A DNA stretch of 64,000 nucleotides from G020353115 sp964389685 (GTDB taxonomy: Bacteria; Bacteroidota; Bacteroidia; Bacteroidales; VadinHA17), in contig CAYMFM010000001.1 in assembly GCA_964389685.1 (NCBI GenBank), positions 1 to 64,000 on the forward strand, in the 5' to 3' direction. Below, piece after piece: positions 43,726 through 53,248 of this stretch (the first letter of the stretch is position 1; each line of letters begins with the position of its first letter). Below the pieces are notes generated by a model. The model searched no databases, was not told the DNA's origin, and worked only from the letters and a program-made list of their open reading frames with translations. Made by a program: the position numbers and the translations under genes.

Positions 43726-45060
43726 TTAATTGTAGCCCATATAGGATCTTACGTTCCTGAACCCGATAAATGATTTGGCTGAATCCTGATATTCATAAGT
43801 CCGGGTGGAGTTCTGCAGGAAGTAAGCTACATCTTTCCAGGAGCCACCACGGATTACTTTTCTCTTCATTACCACCGGATCATCGGGTAATGCATTGTAT
43901 TTATAGTCGGGATTCATGTCGTGTGTGAAGACATATGCTGATTCATCATACGCACTGATAGTCCATTCCGCCACATTACCTGCCATATCATACAGCCCGA
44001 ACTCATTGGGACCAAATGAACCAACTTTTGCTGTTACCAGAGCACCGTCATCGATATAATTACCACGAAGGGGTTTAAAGTTTGCCAGAAAACATCCCTC
44101 GTCATTTCTGGTGTAGAGTCCGCCCCAGGGGTACATTCCCAGGTCAAGTCCTCCACGGGCGGCATACTCCCATTCGGTTTCAAGCGGCAACCTGTATTCC
44201 TGGACAAAGAAACTACCCCGAGTGGCGAGATAATCATTCAGAAATTTTGTACGCCAGATGCTGAAAGCAGAAGCTTGTTTCCAGGTCACACCAACCACCG
44301 GATAGTCGTCGTACGATGGGTGCCAGAAATACATGTTTGCCCACGGTTCATTATAGGAATAGGTAAAGTCCCTGATCCAGACCAGTGTATCGGGATAGCA
44401 GGGTACTTCATCATGCATGATGAACGAGGAGCGGTCAACGATAGGTCCTCGTTCTCCCCTGTTGTTATAAAAGTCACCTTCATAAGACTGGGTTTCGTAG
44501 TTATACCGGCTGGATTCTTTCGCAGCCTGTTTGAGATCTACCCAGAAATAGCTATAGATAAGCTTGCGTGTGTCCACCTCTTTTCTTCTATAAAATCTCT
44601 CATTCTCTGGGTAATACATCTCTTCAGCAATATCCCGGATCTCTTCATTTTCGTAGTCAATCTCTGTTTCCCAGTTCAGGAACGGGGGGTCATATTCATC
44701 CCCGTTCTCGTCTACAGCGAAAAATTCTTCAATCTGAGCATTTCCCAACTTGTATCGTAAAATGGAATCACGGACATAATATACAAATTGTCTGTATTCA
44801 TTATTGGTTATTTCTGTCTGATCCATCCAAAACGCATCAACGGTTACTGTCTTGGATAATGAATTCATCGCGAAAGCAACATCTTCGTCACTTGGTCCCA
44901 CGTTGAAGCTACCCTGAGGTACAAAAACCATACCGTAGGGATCGGGTTCATACCATTTTTTTCTGCCTTGTACCCCAACCAGTTCCCCATTATAGGATCC
45001 TTTACCACAGCCGCTCAGGACAACTGTCAGAACAATGCTGTAAAAAAGTAACTTTTTCAT
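43726..45060 (-). CDS. gldK: Type IX secretion lipoprotein GldK/PorK
   Basis: A 444-residue outer-membrane lipoprotein. The signal has LSGCGKG, lipobox cysteine near residue 18. The rest is a formylglycine-generating-enzyme/sulfatase-modifying-factor fold: FVPQGSFNVGPSDEDVAFAM, EITNNEYRQFVYYV, YPVVGVTWKQASAFSIWRTK, RLPLETEWEYAARGG and GNVAEWTISAYDE. GldK forms the periplasmic ring with GldN. First of the KLMN genes, 47 bp after porP. Confidence 0.93.
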   Translation of the reverse strand: MKKLLFYSIVLTVVLSGCGKGSYNGELVGVQGRKKWYEPDPYGMVFVPQGSFNVGPSDEDVAFAMNSLSKTVTVDAFWMDQTEITNNEYRQFVYYVRDSILRYKLGNAQIEEFFAVDENGDEYDPPFLNWETEIDYENEEIRDIAEEMYYPENERFYRRKEVDTRKLIYSYFWVDLKQAAKESSRYNYETQSYEGDFYNNRGERGPIVDRSSFIMHDEVPCYPDTLVWIRDFTYSYNEPWANMYFWHPSYDDYPVVGVTWKQASAFSIWRTKFLNDYLATRGSFFVQEYRLPLETEWEYAARGGLDLGMYPWGGLYTRNDEGCFLANFKPLRGNYIDDGALVTAKVGSFGPNEFGLYDMAGNVAEWTISAYDESAYVFTHDMNPDYKYNALPDDPVVMKRKVIRGGSWKDVAYFLQNSTRTYEYQDSAKSFIGFRNVRSYMGYN

Positions 45061-45107
45061 AAGACAATTAATTTTATATATGCAAGTAAACTATTTTTTT
45101 TCATAAA

Positions 45108-46049
45108 TCATAAAAATCTAACACTTTTATAATGTTGCGGACTCCTGTCAAGACTGAGATTAAAACAATAGCCAATCATGAATTCATGGGTTCCGTTACT
45201 GTTTTTTCTGATATCAGAAGTTGTAAAATCATACGCATAACCAATACGAAGTCCGTTGAACAATTCAATACCGATCATACCGGTAATTGCGTCACCGGCT
45301 CTGTAAGAAACGCCTCCCCAAAATTTTTTATTGTATAAAACCATCGTATTTATACTGATTTGTGATGTTTTTCCATCAGAATAGAGGAAAATGGAGGGTG
45401 TTACCTCAAACAACGGCTTCCCGAAAGGCAATGTATAACCGGCGATCAGGTAGTATTGACGTTTCAGGTAAGGTGTTCCTTTGGTGTATTTTAATTTTGC
45501 TTCATTCAGGTGAGTGGTCGAAAGGCCGACATAAAGATCATCCGTTTTATAATAGAGTCCGAACCCAAGGTCAAAAGAGACAACGCTCTCGTCATTTTCG
45601 GGAATTAACGGATCTCCGGTAGCAGGCGTATGGTTTTCACTTTCCGGGATTTCCCATTTTGGCTTCAGCGATTTGTTGAACATGCCTGCACTCAATCCAA
45701 TACCCAGTTTTCCGGTACCTATGTCCAACCGGTAAGCGTAGGAAAGGGCAATGCTCAGGTTATCTTCAAACCCAATCTGATCACTCATGAGGGTGAGACC
45801 CGCACCACTGGAGATACCAAAAACCTTGAAGGGCATGTTGGCAGTTAGCATGGTTGTGGAAGGAGCTCCTTCGAATCCAACCCATTGCTGTCTTGTCAGG
45901 AGAGAAAAACAGACCATGTCACTGCCTCCTGCATACCCCGGATTAAATGCCATCTGATTAAACATGGGCTGGCTATACGTCGGATCTTGTTGAGAAAGAG
46001 CGATCGTGACGAAAACAAAGCCGAAAATGATAGAAAAAGCAGTGCGCAT
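45108..46049 (-). CDS. porP: PorP/SprF-family outer-membrane protein
   Basis: A 313-residue beta-barrel protein with signal peptide FSIIFGFVFVTIALSQQ and the PorP/SprF start QDPTYSQPMFNQMAFNPGYA. The repeated beta-strand pattern and FMIGYCFNLS near the end fit the family. PorP anchors T9SS-secreted partners in the outer membrane. It heads the T9SS operon here, with a candidate -7 box at 46121. Confidence 0.92.
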   Translation of the reverse strand: MRTAFSIIFGFVFVTIALSQQDPTYSQPMFNQMAFNPGYAGGSDMVCFSLLTRQQWVGFEGAPSTTMLTANMPFKVFGISSGAGLTLMSDQIGFEDNLSIALSYAYRLDIGTGKLGIGLSAGMFNKSLKPKWEIPESENHTPATGDPLIPENDESVVSFDLGFGLYYKTDDLYVGLSTTHLNEAKLKYTKGTPYLKRQYYLIAGYTLPFGKPLFEVTPSIFLYSDGKTSQISINTMVLYNKKFWGGVSYRAGDAITGMIGIELFNGLRIGYAYDFTTSDIRKNSNGTHEFMIGYCFNLSLDRSPQHYKSVRFL

Positions 46050-46120
46050 ATGGATCGATTAAAGTTTATCTTTCCCTCGGGATATCAATGGTTCCGAAGA
46101 AATGGAAACAGTAAAATAAA

Positions 46121-46128
46121 CAAAAATA
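46121..46128 (-). promoter_or_regulatory. Candidate -7 box for the T9SS operon (TATTTTTG on minus)
   Basis: Reads TATTTTTG on the minus strand, matching TAnnTTTG, 71 bases before the porP ATG. No clear -33 element. The rest of 46050-46301 is non-coding without any recognised structure. Confidence 0.35.
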
Positions 46129-46301
46129 TCATTCTGAAACAAATTTTGTTAACAGATAAATATTGATAACCCACCCGGAATTAATCCTTTATACTCAAAT
46201 TACCAGAAAAAGTTTCCTTGAAAAGGTGAATTTTTTCTCCCCCAGGTGGATTTACTTCAAGCGGATAGGAGAATAAATCATTGGATTAATAATCAACGGG
46301 T

Positions 46302-47468
46302 TCAGTTGAATTTTTGATAAGCCTTCCACCACCTGTCCGGAATTTCCTGATTACTTGCCTTTTGATAATCTTCATAAGAACAGGAAATGAATTCAGGAAA
46401 GCCGGATTGTTGTTTCAGTGAAGGGGTTTTTATCCACCACCGGTTGGTCTGTATACTTTTATAAAAAACAAGATCCTGGTCAATCTCATTCAGGTGAACG
46501 ATATACTCTCTGAACTCCCTGGCGTTATCGCGTGGTTGTTCTGTTTTTTTATTGGCAAATCCGTCGATAAAATACCAAAGGGACTGGGCTGACAGGTGGG
46601 ATGTTTGATCGTTGATATCATAATCGGGATTCACTTCGAAAATACCAAGTACTGAGAGGCGATCACTCAATCCGGCATACATGGATAATTTACACATTTC
46701 TTCTCCATAAAAACCATTGGGTGTAGCACTAAAGTGACCCGGAGCATCCGATTGCCTGATAGAACAGATATCCAGGCTGATCATGGTAGCATCACGTAAG
46801 ATCGGTTCCATTTCTGACATGGCAGAACGCGCAACCCCAAGCCGGATGGCATTAAAGAACGATTTTTTAAGGAAATCAAGATCATCCTGATCGCTGAAAT
46901 AGATCTGATGACCAATGTTGGTGTAATCGTGAAGGTAACTTCCCGTTAGGATTTTATGCAGGTAGGTTTGTGAAGTAAACTCATCCTCACGGCCCGACAA
47001 ATCAATCCGTGAATCAATCGTTACCAGGTTCATCGGTTTTTTCATTTTCTCACTGGCCAGGTATGCACCATAGGTAAGGTCCTGACTTCCCCCCAGAAGG
47101 ATGGGGAAGATGTTTTTGTTTGTCAGTTCAAAAAGAAGGTCGGATATTCCAAAATAGGTATCCTGGGGAGAGGTGCCGGGAATAAGATTCCCCAGATCGA
47201 TCAGTTTCACTTTCGGAGGGAACCGGTATAGCTGGTAGAGTTTTTCCCTGATCCTGTCCGGTGCCTTAGCTGAACCCTTATTGTGAGAATTCCGCTCTTC
47301 GGGAATACCAAGAATGGCAATGTTGTATGGGGTAATATCCCCGATGGGATTATTGGGTGTATGAATGGTGATGTTTCGGCCCACCGTGTTCTCTTGATTT
47401 AGAAAGGAATGGTCTGGCTTTTCAATACTGACCGGCCGGAAATAGTCATTTAGATCCATTGTTGTCAT
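46302..47468 (-). CDS. Arginase/formimidoylglutamase-fold protein with altered metal ligands
   Basis: About 388 residues with a ureohydrolase fold: NIAILGIPEERNSHNKGSAK, IFPILLGGSQDLTYG, LVTIDSRIDLSG and ATMISLDICSIRQSDAPG. In active ureohydrolases the equivalent positions are GGDH, DAHxD and SxDxDxxDP, which bind two manganese ions. Here the first His is Gln, DAH is DSR and the last DxD has Cys, so several ligands are lost and catalysis is unlikely. The ATG at 47468 overlaps the topA stop region; TTG at 47474 is possible. Linked to topA and the T9SS genes. Confidence 0.8.
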   Translation of the reverse strand: MTTMDLNDYFRPVSIEKPDHSFLNQENTVGRNITIHTPNNPIGDITPYNIAILGIPEERNSHNKGSAKAPDRIREKLYQLYRFPPKVKLIDLGNLIPGTSPQDTYFGISDLLFELTNKNIFPILLGGSQDLTYGAYLASEKMKKPMNLVTIDSRIDLSGREDEFTSQTYLHKILTGSYLHDYTNIGHQIYFSDQDDLDFLKKSFFNAIRLGVARSAMSEMEPILRDATMISLDICSIRQSDAPGHFSATPNGFYGEEMCKLSMYAGLSDRLSVLGIFEVNPDYDINDQTSHLSAQSLWYFIDGFANKKTEQPRDNAREFREYIVHLNEIDQDLVFYKSIQTNRWWIKTPSLKQQSGFPEFISCSYEDYQKASNQEIPDRWWKAYQKFN

Positions 47469-47470
47469 GA

Positions 47471-49786
47471 TCAATTTTTAGATTTTCCCGATTTATCATG
47501 CCGTTCAATGATCTCTTTGCAATCGCTATACCCCAATTTTTCAGGATCCATTTTCCGCGGGATTTTATAATTTTTCTTCTGGAAAGAGATATAGGGTCCA
47601 TACCGCCCGCGGAGAACCAGTAGATCTGGATCTTCAGCAAAGGTTTTTATGATCCTCTTCTGATCCGCTTCTCTCTTTTCACCGATCAGTTCTATGGCAC
47701 GATCTGCCTCAATGGTAAGTGGATCATCAATCCCTTTTTTCAGGGAATAAAATTTGCCTTCATGCCGGACATATGGTCCGAATTTACCCAGGCCAATCAC
47801 CAGTTCCTTTCCTTCAAAGGTGCCGATGATTCTGGGTAATTTAAACAGTTCCAGTGCTTCTTCCAGCGTGATATTTTCGATCAGTTGCCCCTTGATGAGG
47901 CTCGCAAATTTTGGCTTCTCTTCATCCTGGCTGTCACCCAGCTGGGCAATGGGCCCATATCTTCCCATTTTAACGAATACCTTTTTCCCTGTAACGGGAT
48001 CTTCACCAAGGTACCGCTCCCCTTTTTTCTTTTCGGAACTTTCCAGGGTAGTCTCCACCTTTTTGTGAAAGGAGCTATAGAAGGCATCAATCATTTCTGT
48101 CCAGCCCAGTTTGCCAACAGCAATCTCATCAAACTCTTTTTCAATCCTTGCAGTAAAATGATAATTGATGATGTCTTCAAAATGTTCAACCAGGAAATCA
48201 TTAACAATGATACCGATGTTATTTGGAAACAATTTCCCTTTCTCCCGACCCGCATATTCCGTTTTTTTCTCCTCCTGGATTTTCTCATCCTTCAATGTAA
48301 TTAGATGAACCTCTCTGTTTATTCCCGGTCTGTCTTCCTTTACCACATATCCCCTGTTCTGTATGGTTGAGATTGTTGGAGCATAGGTAGAGGGTCTGCC
48401 GATCCCAAGTTCTTCCAGTTTTTTAACCAGGGTAGCTTCCGTATAACGTAAAGGGGGTGGAGTAAATTTTTCAGTTGAGGTGATCGAATCACAGGTAAGC
48501 TCCTGCTGAAGCTGAACCGGGGGGAGCATGGCTCTACCGTTTTCTTCTCCTTCCTCATCGCGTGATTCAAAGTAAACTTTCAGGAATCCGTCGAAGGTAA
48601 TTACTTCACCGGTGGCAATGAAATTTTCATCAGCGGTTGAAATATCAATGGTTATGGTTGTTTTCTCAATTTGCGCATCACTCATTTGTGATGCAACGGT
48701 CCGTTTCCAGATGAGATCATACAACCTTTTTTCCTGTACATTACCCGGGATATCTTTATTGGCGATAAACGTTGGCCGAATGGCTTCATGTGCTTCCTGG
48801 GCACCCTTTGATTTTGTTTTGAACTTTCTGATTTTTACATATTTGTCACCATACTCTTGCTCAATTACTTTTTTTGCCGTACCCAGAGCGAGGTTTGAAA
48901 GATTCACAGAGTCGGTTCGCATATAGGTGATTTTTCCTGACTCATAGAGTCGCTGGGCAACCGACATGGTTTGTGAAACGGAAAATCCCAATTTCCTGCT
49001 CGCCTCCTGTTGCAGGGTGGATGTCGTAAATGGGGGAGCGGGTGATTTGGTGGATGGCCTGGTCGAAATATCGACAATTTTGTAGTTTGCACGGATGCAT
49101 TTACCCAGAAAATCAAGGGTCTCTTCTCTGGTTGGGAATCGTTCTGACAGTTCAGCTTTGAGTGACTTCTTTTCTCCCGCCTCATCCGTGAACAGGAAGA
49201 GTGCAACAACACGGTAGGAAGAGCTGGCTTTAAAGGATATTATTTCCCTTTCCCGTTCGACCAACAACCGGACAGCAACCGATTGAACCCGTCCTGCAGA
49301 CAATGCAGGCTGTACTTTTTTCCACAAAATCGGAGAAAGCTCAAAACCAACCAGGCGGTCAAGCACACGACGGGCCTGCTGGGCATTGACCAGATTCTTG
49401 TTTATTCCCCTGGGTTCACGGATGGCCTGCTGAATAGCATTTTCGGTTATTTCATGAAACACAATCCGTCTGGTGTTTTCTGGTTTGAGCTTCAGTACTT
49501 CACAAAGATGCCAGGCGATGGCTTCCCCCTCACGATCTTCATCGGAAGCCAGCCAAACAATATGGGAATCAGTGGCATACTTTTTCAGCTCCGAAACGAC
49601 CTTTTTTTTATCATCTGATACAATATATTGTGGCTGGTAATTGTTTTTAATTTCAATACCAAGGTTTTTTTTCGCCAGATCCCTGATGTGACCAAAGCAT
49701 GATTGCACGGTGTAATCTTTTCCAAGGAATTTTTCAATGGTCTTTGCTTTGGCAGGAGATTCAACAATTACTAGGTTTTCGATCAT
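47471..49786 (-). CDS. topA: DNA topoisomerase I
   Basis: Type IA topoisomerase of about 771 residues. It starts NLVIVESPAKAKTIEKFLGK (Toprim domain), with WLASDEDREGEAIAWHL as the acidic Toprim site and GKITYMRTDSVNLSN carrying the catalytic tyrosine. C-terminal repeats (MGRYGPIAQLGD, GKFGPYVRHEGK, RGRYGPYISFQKK) replace classical zinc fingers, as in many Bacteroidota. Start chosen at MIENLVIVES, since upstream codons are not conserved. Relaxes negative supercoils. Confidence 0.95.
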   Translation of the reverse strand: MIENLVIVESPAKAKTIEKFLGKDYTVQSCFGHIRDLAKKNLGIEIKNNYQPQYIVSDDKKKVVSELKKYATDSHIVWLASDEDREGEAIAWHLCEVLKLKPENTRRIVFHEITENAIQQAIREPRGINKNLVNAQQARRVLDRLVGFELSPILWKKVQPALSAGRVQSVAVRLLVEREREIISFKASSSYRVVALFLFTDEAGEKKSLKAELSERFPTREETLDFLGKCIRANYKIVDISTRPSTKSPAPPFTTSTLQQEASRKLGFSVSQTMSVAQRLYESGKITYMRTDSVNLSNLALGTAKKVIEQEYGDKYVKIRKFKTKSKGAQEAHEAIRPTFIANKDIPGNVQEKRLYDLIWKRTVASQMSDAQIEKTTITIDISTADENFIATGEVITFDGFLKVYFESRDEEGEENGRAMLPPVQLQQELTCDSITSTEKFTPPPLRYTEATLVKKLEELGIGRPSTYAPTISTIQNRGYVVKEDRPGINREVHLITLKDEKIQEEKKTEYAGREKGKLFPNNIGIIVNDFLVEHFEDIINYHFTARIEKEFDEIAVGKLGWTEMIDAFYSSFHKKVETTLESSEKKKGERYLGEDPVTGKKVFVKMGRYGPIAQLGDSQDEEKPKFASLIKGQLIENITLEEALELFKLPRIIGTFEGKELVIGLGKFGPYVRHEGKFYSLKKGIDDPLTIEADRAIELIGEKREADQKRIIKTFAEDPDLLVLRGRYGPYISFQKKNYKIPRKMDPEKLGYSDCKEIIERHDKSGKSKN

Positions 49787-49882
49787 CACAATGGGGAAAT
49801 GGAACGGGTGAAAACTTTCACAAAGTAAAACAAATCGGAAGCATACTGCCAAATTTTACATCACATATTCTCTATTTATTAC

Positions 49883-49890
49883 TATTTTTG
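49883..49890 (+). promoter_or_regulatory. Candidate -7 box for the PBP gene (TATTTTTG)
   Basis: TAnnTTTG match 13 bases before the ATG at 49904. No clear -33 element. The short leader is typical for the phylum. Confidence 0.35.
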
Positions 49891-49903
49891 AGAGTGAATT
49901 CAT

Positions 49904-52270
49904 ATGAAAAATATGGGTAACATCAATCCAAAATATAAAATTTATATACGCTGGTTCTGGGGTATTTATATTTTTCCTTTTCTATGTATTACTATCCTGT
50001 TCATCCTGATTTCAAAGGAGAAACTTGGCCCGATGCCCACTTTTGAACAACTTGAAAACCCTGAAAATAACCTGGCTGCAGAAGTCTATTCGGAAGATGG
50101 GGTGCTCCTCGGTAAATTTTACATTCAAAATCGCACCTGGACCGAGTATAATGATATATCACCCTATGTTCTGGATGCCTTGATTACCAACGAAGACATC
50201 CGTTTCTACAAACATTCCGGAATCGATCCGAAAGGACTGGCAAGGGTTCTGGTAAGAACCATACTTCTGAGACAGAAAGAGGCCGGAGGAGGAAGCACCA
50301 TTTCACAGCAGCTGGCAAAAAACCTGTTTCCGAGAGATACGATCTATTATCGCTTTGGTTTGGTTAGGAAAGCAAAGCTTATGGTGACGAAATTCAAAGA
50401 GTGGCAAACAGCCGTAAAACTTGAAAGGAGCTATACCAAAGAAGAGATTGTAACCATGTACCTGAATGTGTTCGATTTTCTCTACCAGGCGGTTGGTATA
50501 CGCTCAGCCGCCTATGTCTATTTTAACACCACACCGGACTCCCTTAACCTTGAGCAGTCAGCCATGCTGGTGGGAATGCTTAAAAATTCTGCCTATTACA
50601 ATCCCAGGCGACGATATGATGAAACCCTGCAACGAAGAAACGTTGTGCTCTCTCAGATGGTGAAATACGGCTATTTGGAGAAGGAGGTGTATGACTCCGT
50701 GAAATTGCTACCCATTGAACTCGATTTCAAAGAGGAAGGGCATACCCAGGGACTGGCAACTTATTTCAGGGAGTACCTAAGAACCACCATGATCAAGCCG
50801 GAACCAAAAAGGAGGTTCTTCTTTACAAAGGAGCAGTATGATGATGCATTGTACGAATGGGAGAATAATCCGCTCTATGGATGGTGCAGGAAAAACAGAA
50901 AACCCGATGGGTCGAATTATAACATTTACAGCGATGGACTGAAAATCTATACCACCGTTAATTCTGTTCTTCAAAAGTACGCTGAAGAAGCGGTGGTGGA
51001 ACACCTGAGCAAGGATCTTCAGGATACTTTCATGATCAGCTTGGGTCGACTCAAAAATCCTCCCTTTTCAAATGACCTGGATAATGAAGACGTTGAAGCG
51101 ATTATTCAATCTTCCATCCGGCGAACCGATCGCTACAGAAGCCTGAATAGTACCGGTGTATCAGAGGACTCAATCGCCATTGCGTTTAATACTCCGGTAC
51201 CAATGAAGGTGTTTTCCTGGAGCGGTGAAGTGGATACCCTGATGTCGCCACTTGATTCCATCATCTATTATAAGCATTTCATCAGGGCGGGAATGATGGT
51301 CATGGACCCGAGGACCGGTTTTGTACGTGCATATGTGGGTGGTCCGGATTTCCGGTATTTCAAGTTTGATGCAGTAAATTCCCAAAAACGGCAAATCGGC
51401 AGCACCATTAAACCCTTTCTATATACCCTGGCAATGCAGGATGGCTACTCCCCCTGCGATAAAGTTCCCAATATCCCGCAAACATTCAAGGATAATGATT
51501 CAACCTGGACACCCAAAAGTACGGGTCCCAGAGACTACTGGGGAAAAAATGTCACCTTGAAGTGGGGACTTGCACAGTCGGAAAACTACGTATCTGCATG
51601 GTTAATGAAACAGTTTAATCCACAATCTGTTATAAAGGTTATGGAAAAGATGGGTTTCCGGAGTTACATCGATCCGGTCAACTCCATCTTTCTTGGCGTT
51701 TCCATCGTTTCTTTACCGGAAATGGTGGGGGGATATGCTACTTTTGCCAATAAGGGAGTCTATACCAAACCGCTTTATGTTACCCGGATTGAAGATAAGA
51801 ACGGGAATGTTATTTCGCGGTTTCAACCAAAAATTGAGGAAGCGATCAGCGAGGGAAATGCATACCTGATGCTGAACCTGCTGGAAGGTGTGGTTAAAGG
51901 AGGAACGGCAAATCGGCTGCGCTGGAAATATCAACTGATGAATCAGATTGGTGGGAAAACCGGAACAACACAAAACCAATCCGACGGATGGTTCATGGGA
52001 ATAACGCCAAGCCTTGTCATTGGAGTATGGACAGGATGGGAAGAACGAAGCATACATTTTGAAGCACTCAGCCTCGGTTCCGGTTCAAATATGGCGCTGC
52101 CAATCTGCGGTATCTTTTTGAAAAAGGTGTATGAAGATGAAACCTTCGGTATCCTGCAGACGGAAAAATTTGAGCCACCGCTCCAGTTTAACATTGAACT
52201 GGATTGCGAAAAATATGAGCAGGAAAATCCGGAGTACGATTTCGATGCAGTTGATGAAGAGATCTTTTAA
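49904..52270 (+). CDS. Class A penicillin-binding protein (PBP1A-like)
   Basis: A 788-residue bifunctional peptidoglycan synthase. One N-terminal membrane helix (FPFLCITILFILISKE) precedes the GT51 glycosyltransferase domain (ALITNEDIRFYKHSGIDPKG with the catalytic Glu, GGGSTISQQLAKNLF). The transpeptidase domain has GSTIKPFLYTL (SxxK serine), SEN in QSENYVSA, and GGKTGTTQNQSDGW (KTGT). It polymerises and cross-links glycan strands outside the inner membrane. Divergent from topA, and convergent with DUF4197. Confidence 0.93.
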   Translation: MKNMGNINPKYKIYIRWFWGIYIFPFLCITILFILISKEKLGPMPTFEQLENPENNLAAEVYSEDGVLLGKFYIQNRTWTEYNDISPYVLDALITNEDIRFYKHSGIDPKGLARVLVRTILLRQKEAGGGSTISQQLAKNLFPRDTIYYRFGLVRKAKLMVTKFKEWQTAVKLERSYTKEEIVTMYLNVFDFLYQAVGIRSAAYVYFNTTPDSLNLEQSAMLVGMLKNSAYYNPRRRYDETLQRRNVVLSQMVKYGYLEKEVYDSVKLLPIELDFKEEGHTQGLATYFREYLRTTMIKPEPKRRFFFTKEQYDDALYEWENNPLYGWCRKNRKPDGSNYNIYSDGLKIYTTVNSVLQKYAEEAVVEHLSKDLQDTFMISLGRLKNPPFSNDLDNEDVEAIIQSSIRRTDRYRSLNSTGVSEDSIAIAFNTPVPMKVFSWSGEVDTLMSPLDSIIYYKHFIRAGMMVMDPRTGFVRAYVGGPDFRYFKFDAVNSQKRQIGSTIKPFLYTLAMQDGYSPCDKVPNIPQTFKDNDSTWTPKSTGPRDYWGKNVTLKWGLAQSENYVSAWLMKQFNPQSVIKVMEKMGFRSYIDPVNSIFLGVSIVSLPEMVGGYATFANKGVYTKPLYVTRIEDKNGNVISRFQPKIEEAISEGNAYLMLNLLEGVVKGGTANRLRWKYQLMNQIGGKTGTTQNQSDGWFMGITPSLVIGVWTGWEERSIHFEALSLGSGSNMALPICGIFLKKVYEDETFGILQTEKFEPPLQFNIELDCEKYEQENPEYDFDAVDEEIF

Positions 52271-52341
52271 CCAGGGAATGCGCTGCAGTGGTTTAATCCT
52301 CCTTCGCGTTCCGCTTCGGAGGACGAGAAGGTCTGGTCTAA

Positions 52342-52408
52342 CCTGCCAGCCGGCAGGCTGTTTCCCCGGGGCTTGCCCCGGGAAAAAGGGTCCAGGGCTT
52401 GCCCTTGG
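52342..52408. repeat. Cluster of three GC-rich palindromes
   Basis: Three hairpins in 67 bases: CCTGCC-AGCC-GGCAGG (52342-52357), TTTCCCCGGGG-CTTG-CCCCGGGAAA (52361-52385, one bulge) and CCAGGGC-TT-GCCCTTGG (52392-52408, one bulge). They stand out against the surrounding DNA and share GGGCTTGCCC. The position between convergent genes suggests terminators or REP-like elements. The rest of the 208-bp stretch 52271-52478 shows nothing. Confidence 0.7.
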
Positions 52409-52478
52409 GTTTAATATCATTTATTGAGGACGAAAGAAGCACTCTGTATCCGTTACGTGCAAAGGGGAAAGCACATTC

Positions 52479-53186
52479 TCAGACCGAACCAAACACCCGT
52501 TGAAGAATATCCGTTACCCTGGCAACCGGATCCTCACGAATCTGTTTCTCCTCCTGCGCAACCCTTATAAACAGGCCATCGATCGCTTTTTCGGTAACAT
52601 ACCGGGCAAGGTCCGTTTCGACCTTGGTTGTAAACGGGATACTATTATATGTGGACATAACATCACTCCAGTATTTTGTTACCTGCACCTGATCCAGGGT
52701 TTTCTGAACTTCAGGCTTGAAAGCGTCGGTCAGATGCCGGGAGGTTTTGCCCCTGAAATATTCCGTGGCGGCGGTGTTCGAACCGCTTAAAATATTTCGC
52801 GCGTCTGCGAAGGTTATATCCCGGATGGCATCCATGAATATCGGACCGGCTTTGGTAACCGCTTTTTCAGCACCACGGTTCAGGTTGAGAATGAAATCAT
52901 CCACCAGTTTATTGAGCCCGACTGACCGTAATTTCTCCTCCACCACCTTTACCTCTTCAGGGAAGGGTATTTTTAGTAATGCATTGCCATAAAAGCCATT
53001 TTCTTTACTCAATGTGTTGATGGCATTGGTGGTTCCTACCTGAAGTGCTTCTTTTAGCCCATGTACGATCTCATCGGTAGTCAGAGGGGTACTTCCCGAA
53101 GTGGTCGACACTTCAAGCTCCTGTAAAATATCACAGGCAGAAAGTAACACGAATGTGGATACGATAAAACAAATTGTTTTTTTCAT
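52479..53186 (-). CDS. DUF4197 lipoprotein
   Basis: A 235-residue protein with a lipoprotein signal (FIVSTFVLLSACDILQEL, lipobox cysteine near residue 18). The body matches DUF4197: TTDEIVHGLKEALQVGTTNA, LKIPFPEEVKVVEEKLRSVG and FTTKVETDLARYVTEKAIDG. The family is widespread in Bacteroidota and has no assigned function. Convergent with the PBP gene. Confidence 0.88.
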   Translation of the reverse strand: MKKTICFIVSTFVLLSACDILQELEVSTTSGSTPLTTDEIVHGLKEALQVGTTNAINTLSKENGFYGNALLKIPFPEEVKVVEEKLRSVGLNKLVDDFILNLNRGAEKAVTKAGPIFMDAIRDITFADARNILSGSNTAATEYFRGKTSRHLTDAFKPEVQKTLDQVQVTKYWSDVMSTYNSIPFTTKVETDLARYVTEKAIDGLFIRVAQEEKQIREDPVARVTDILQRVFGSV

Positions 53187-53248
53187 TTTTATGGTTTTTC
53201 AGTTTTCAACATACCTTAACTGCATTCGGGTTGGTATGTGTTTGGAGT

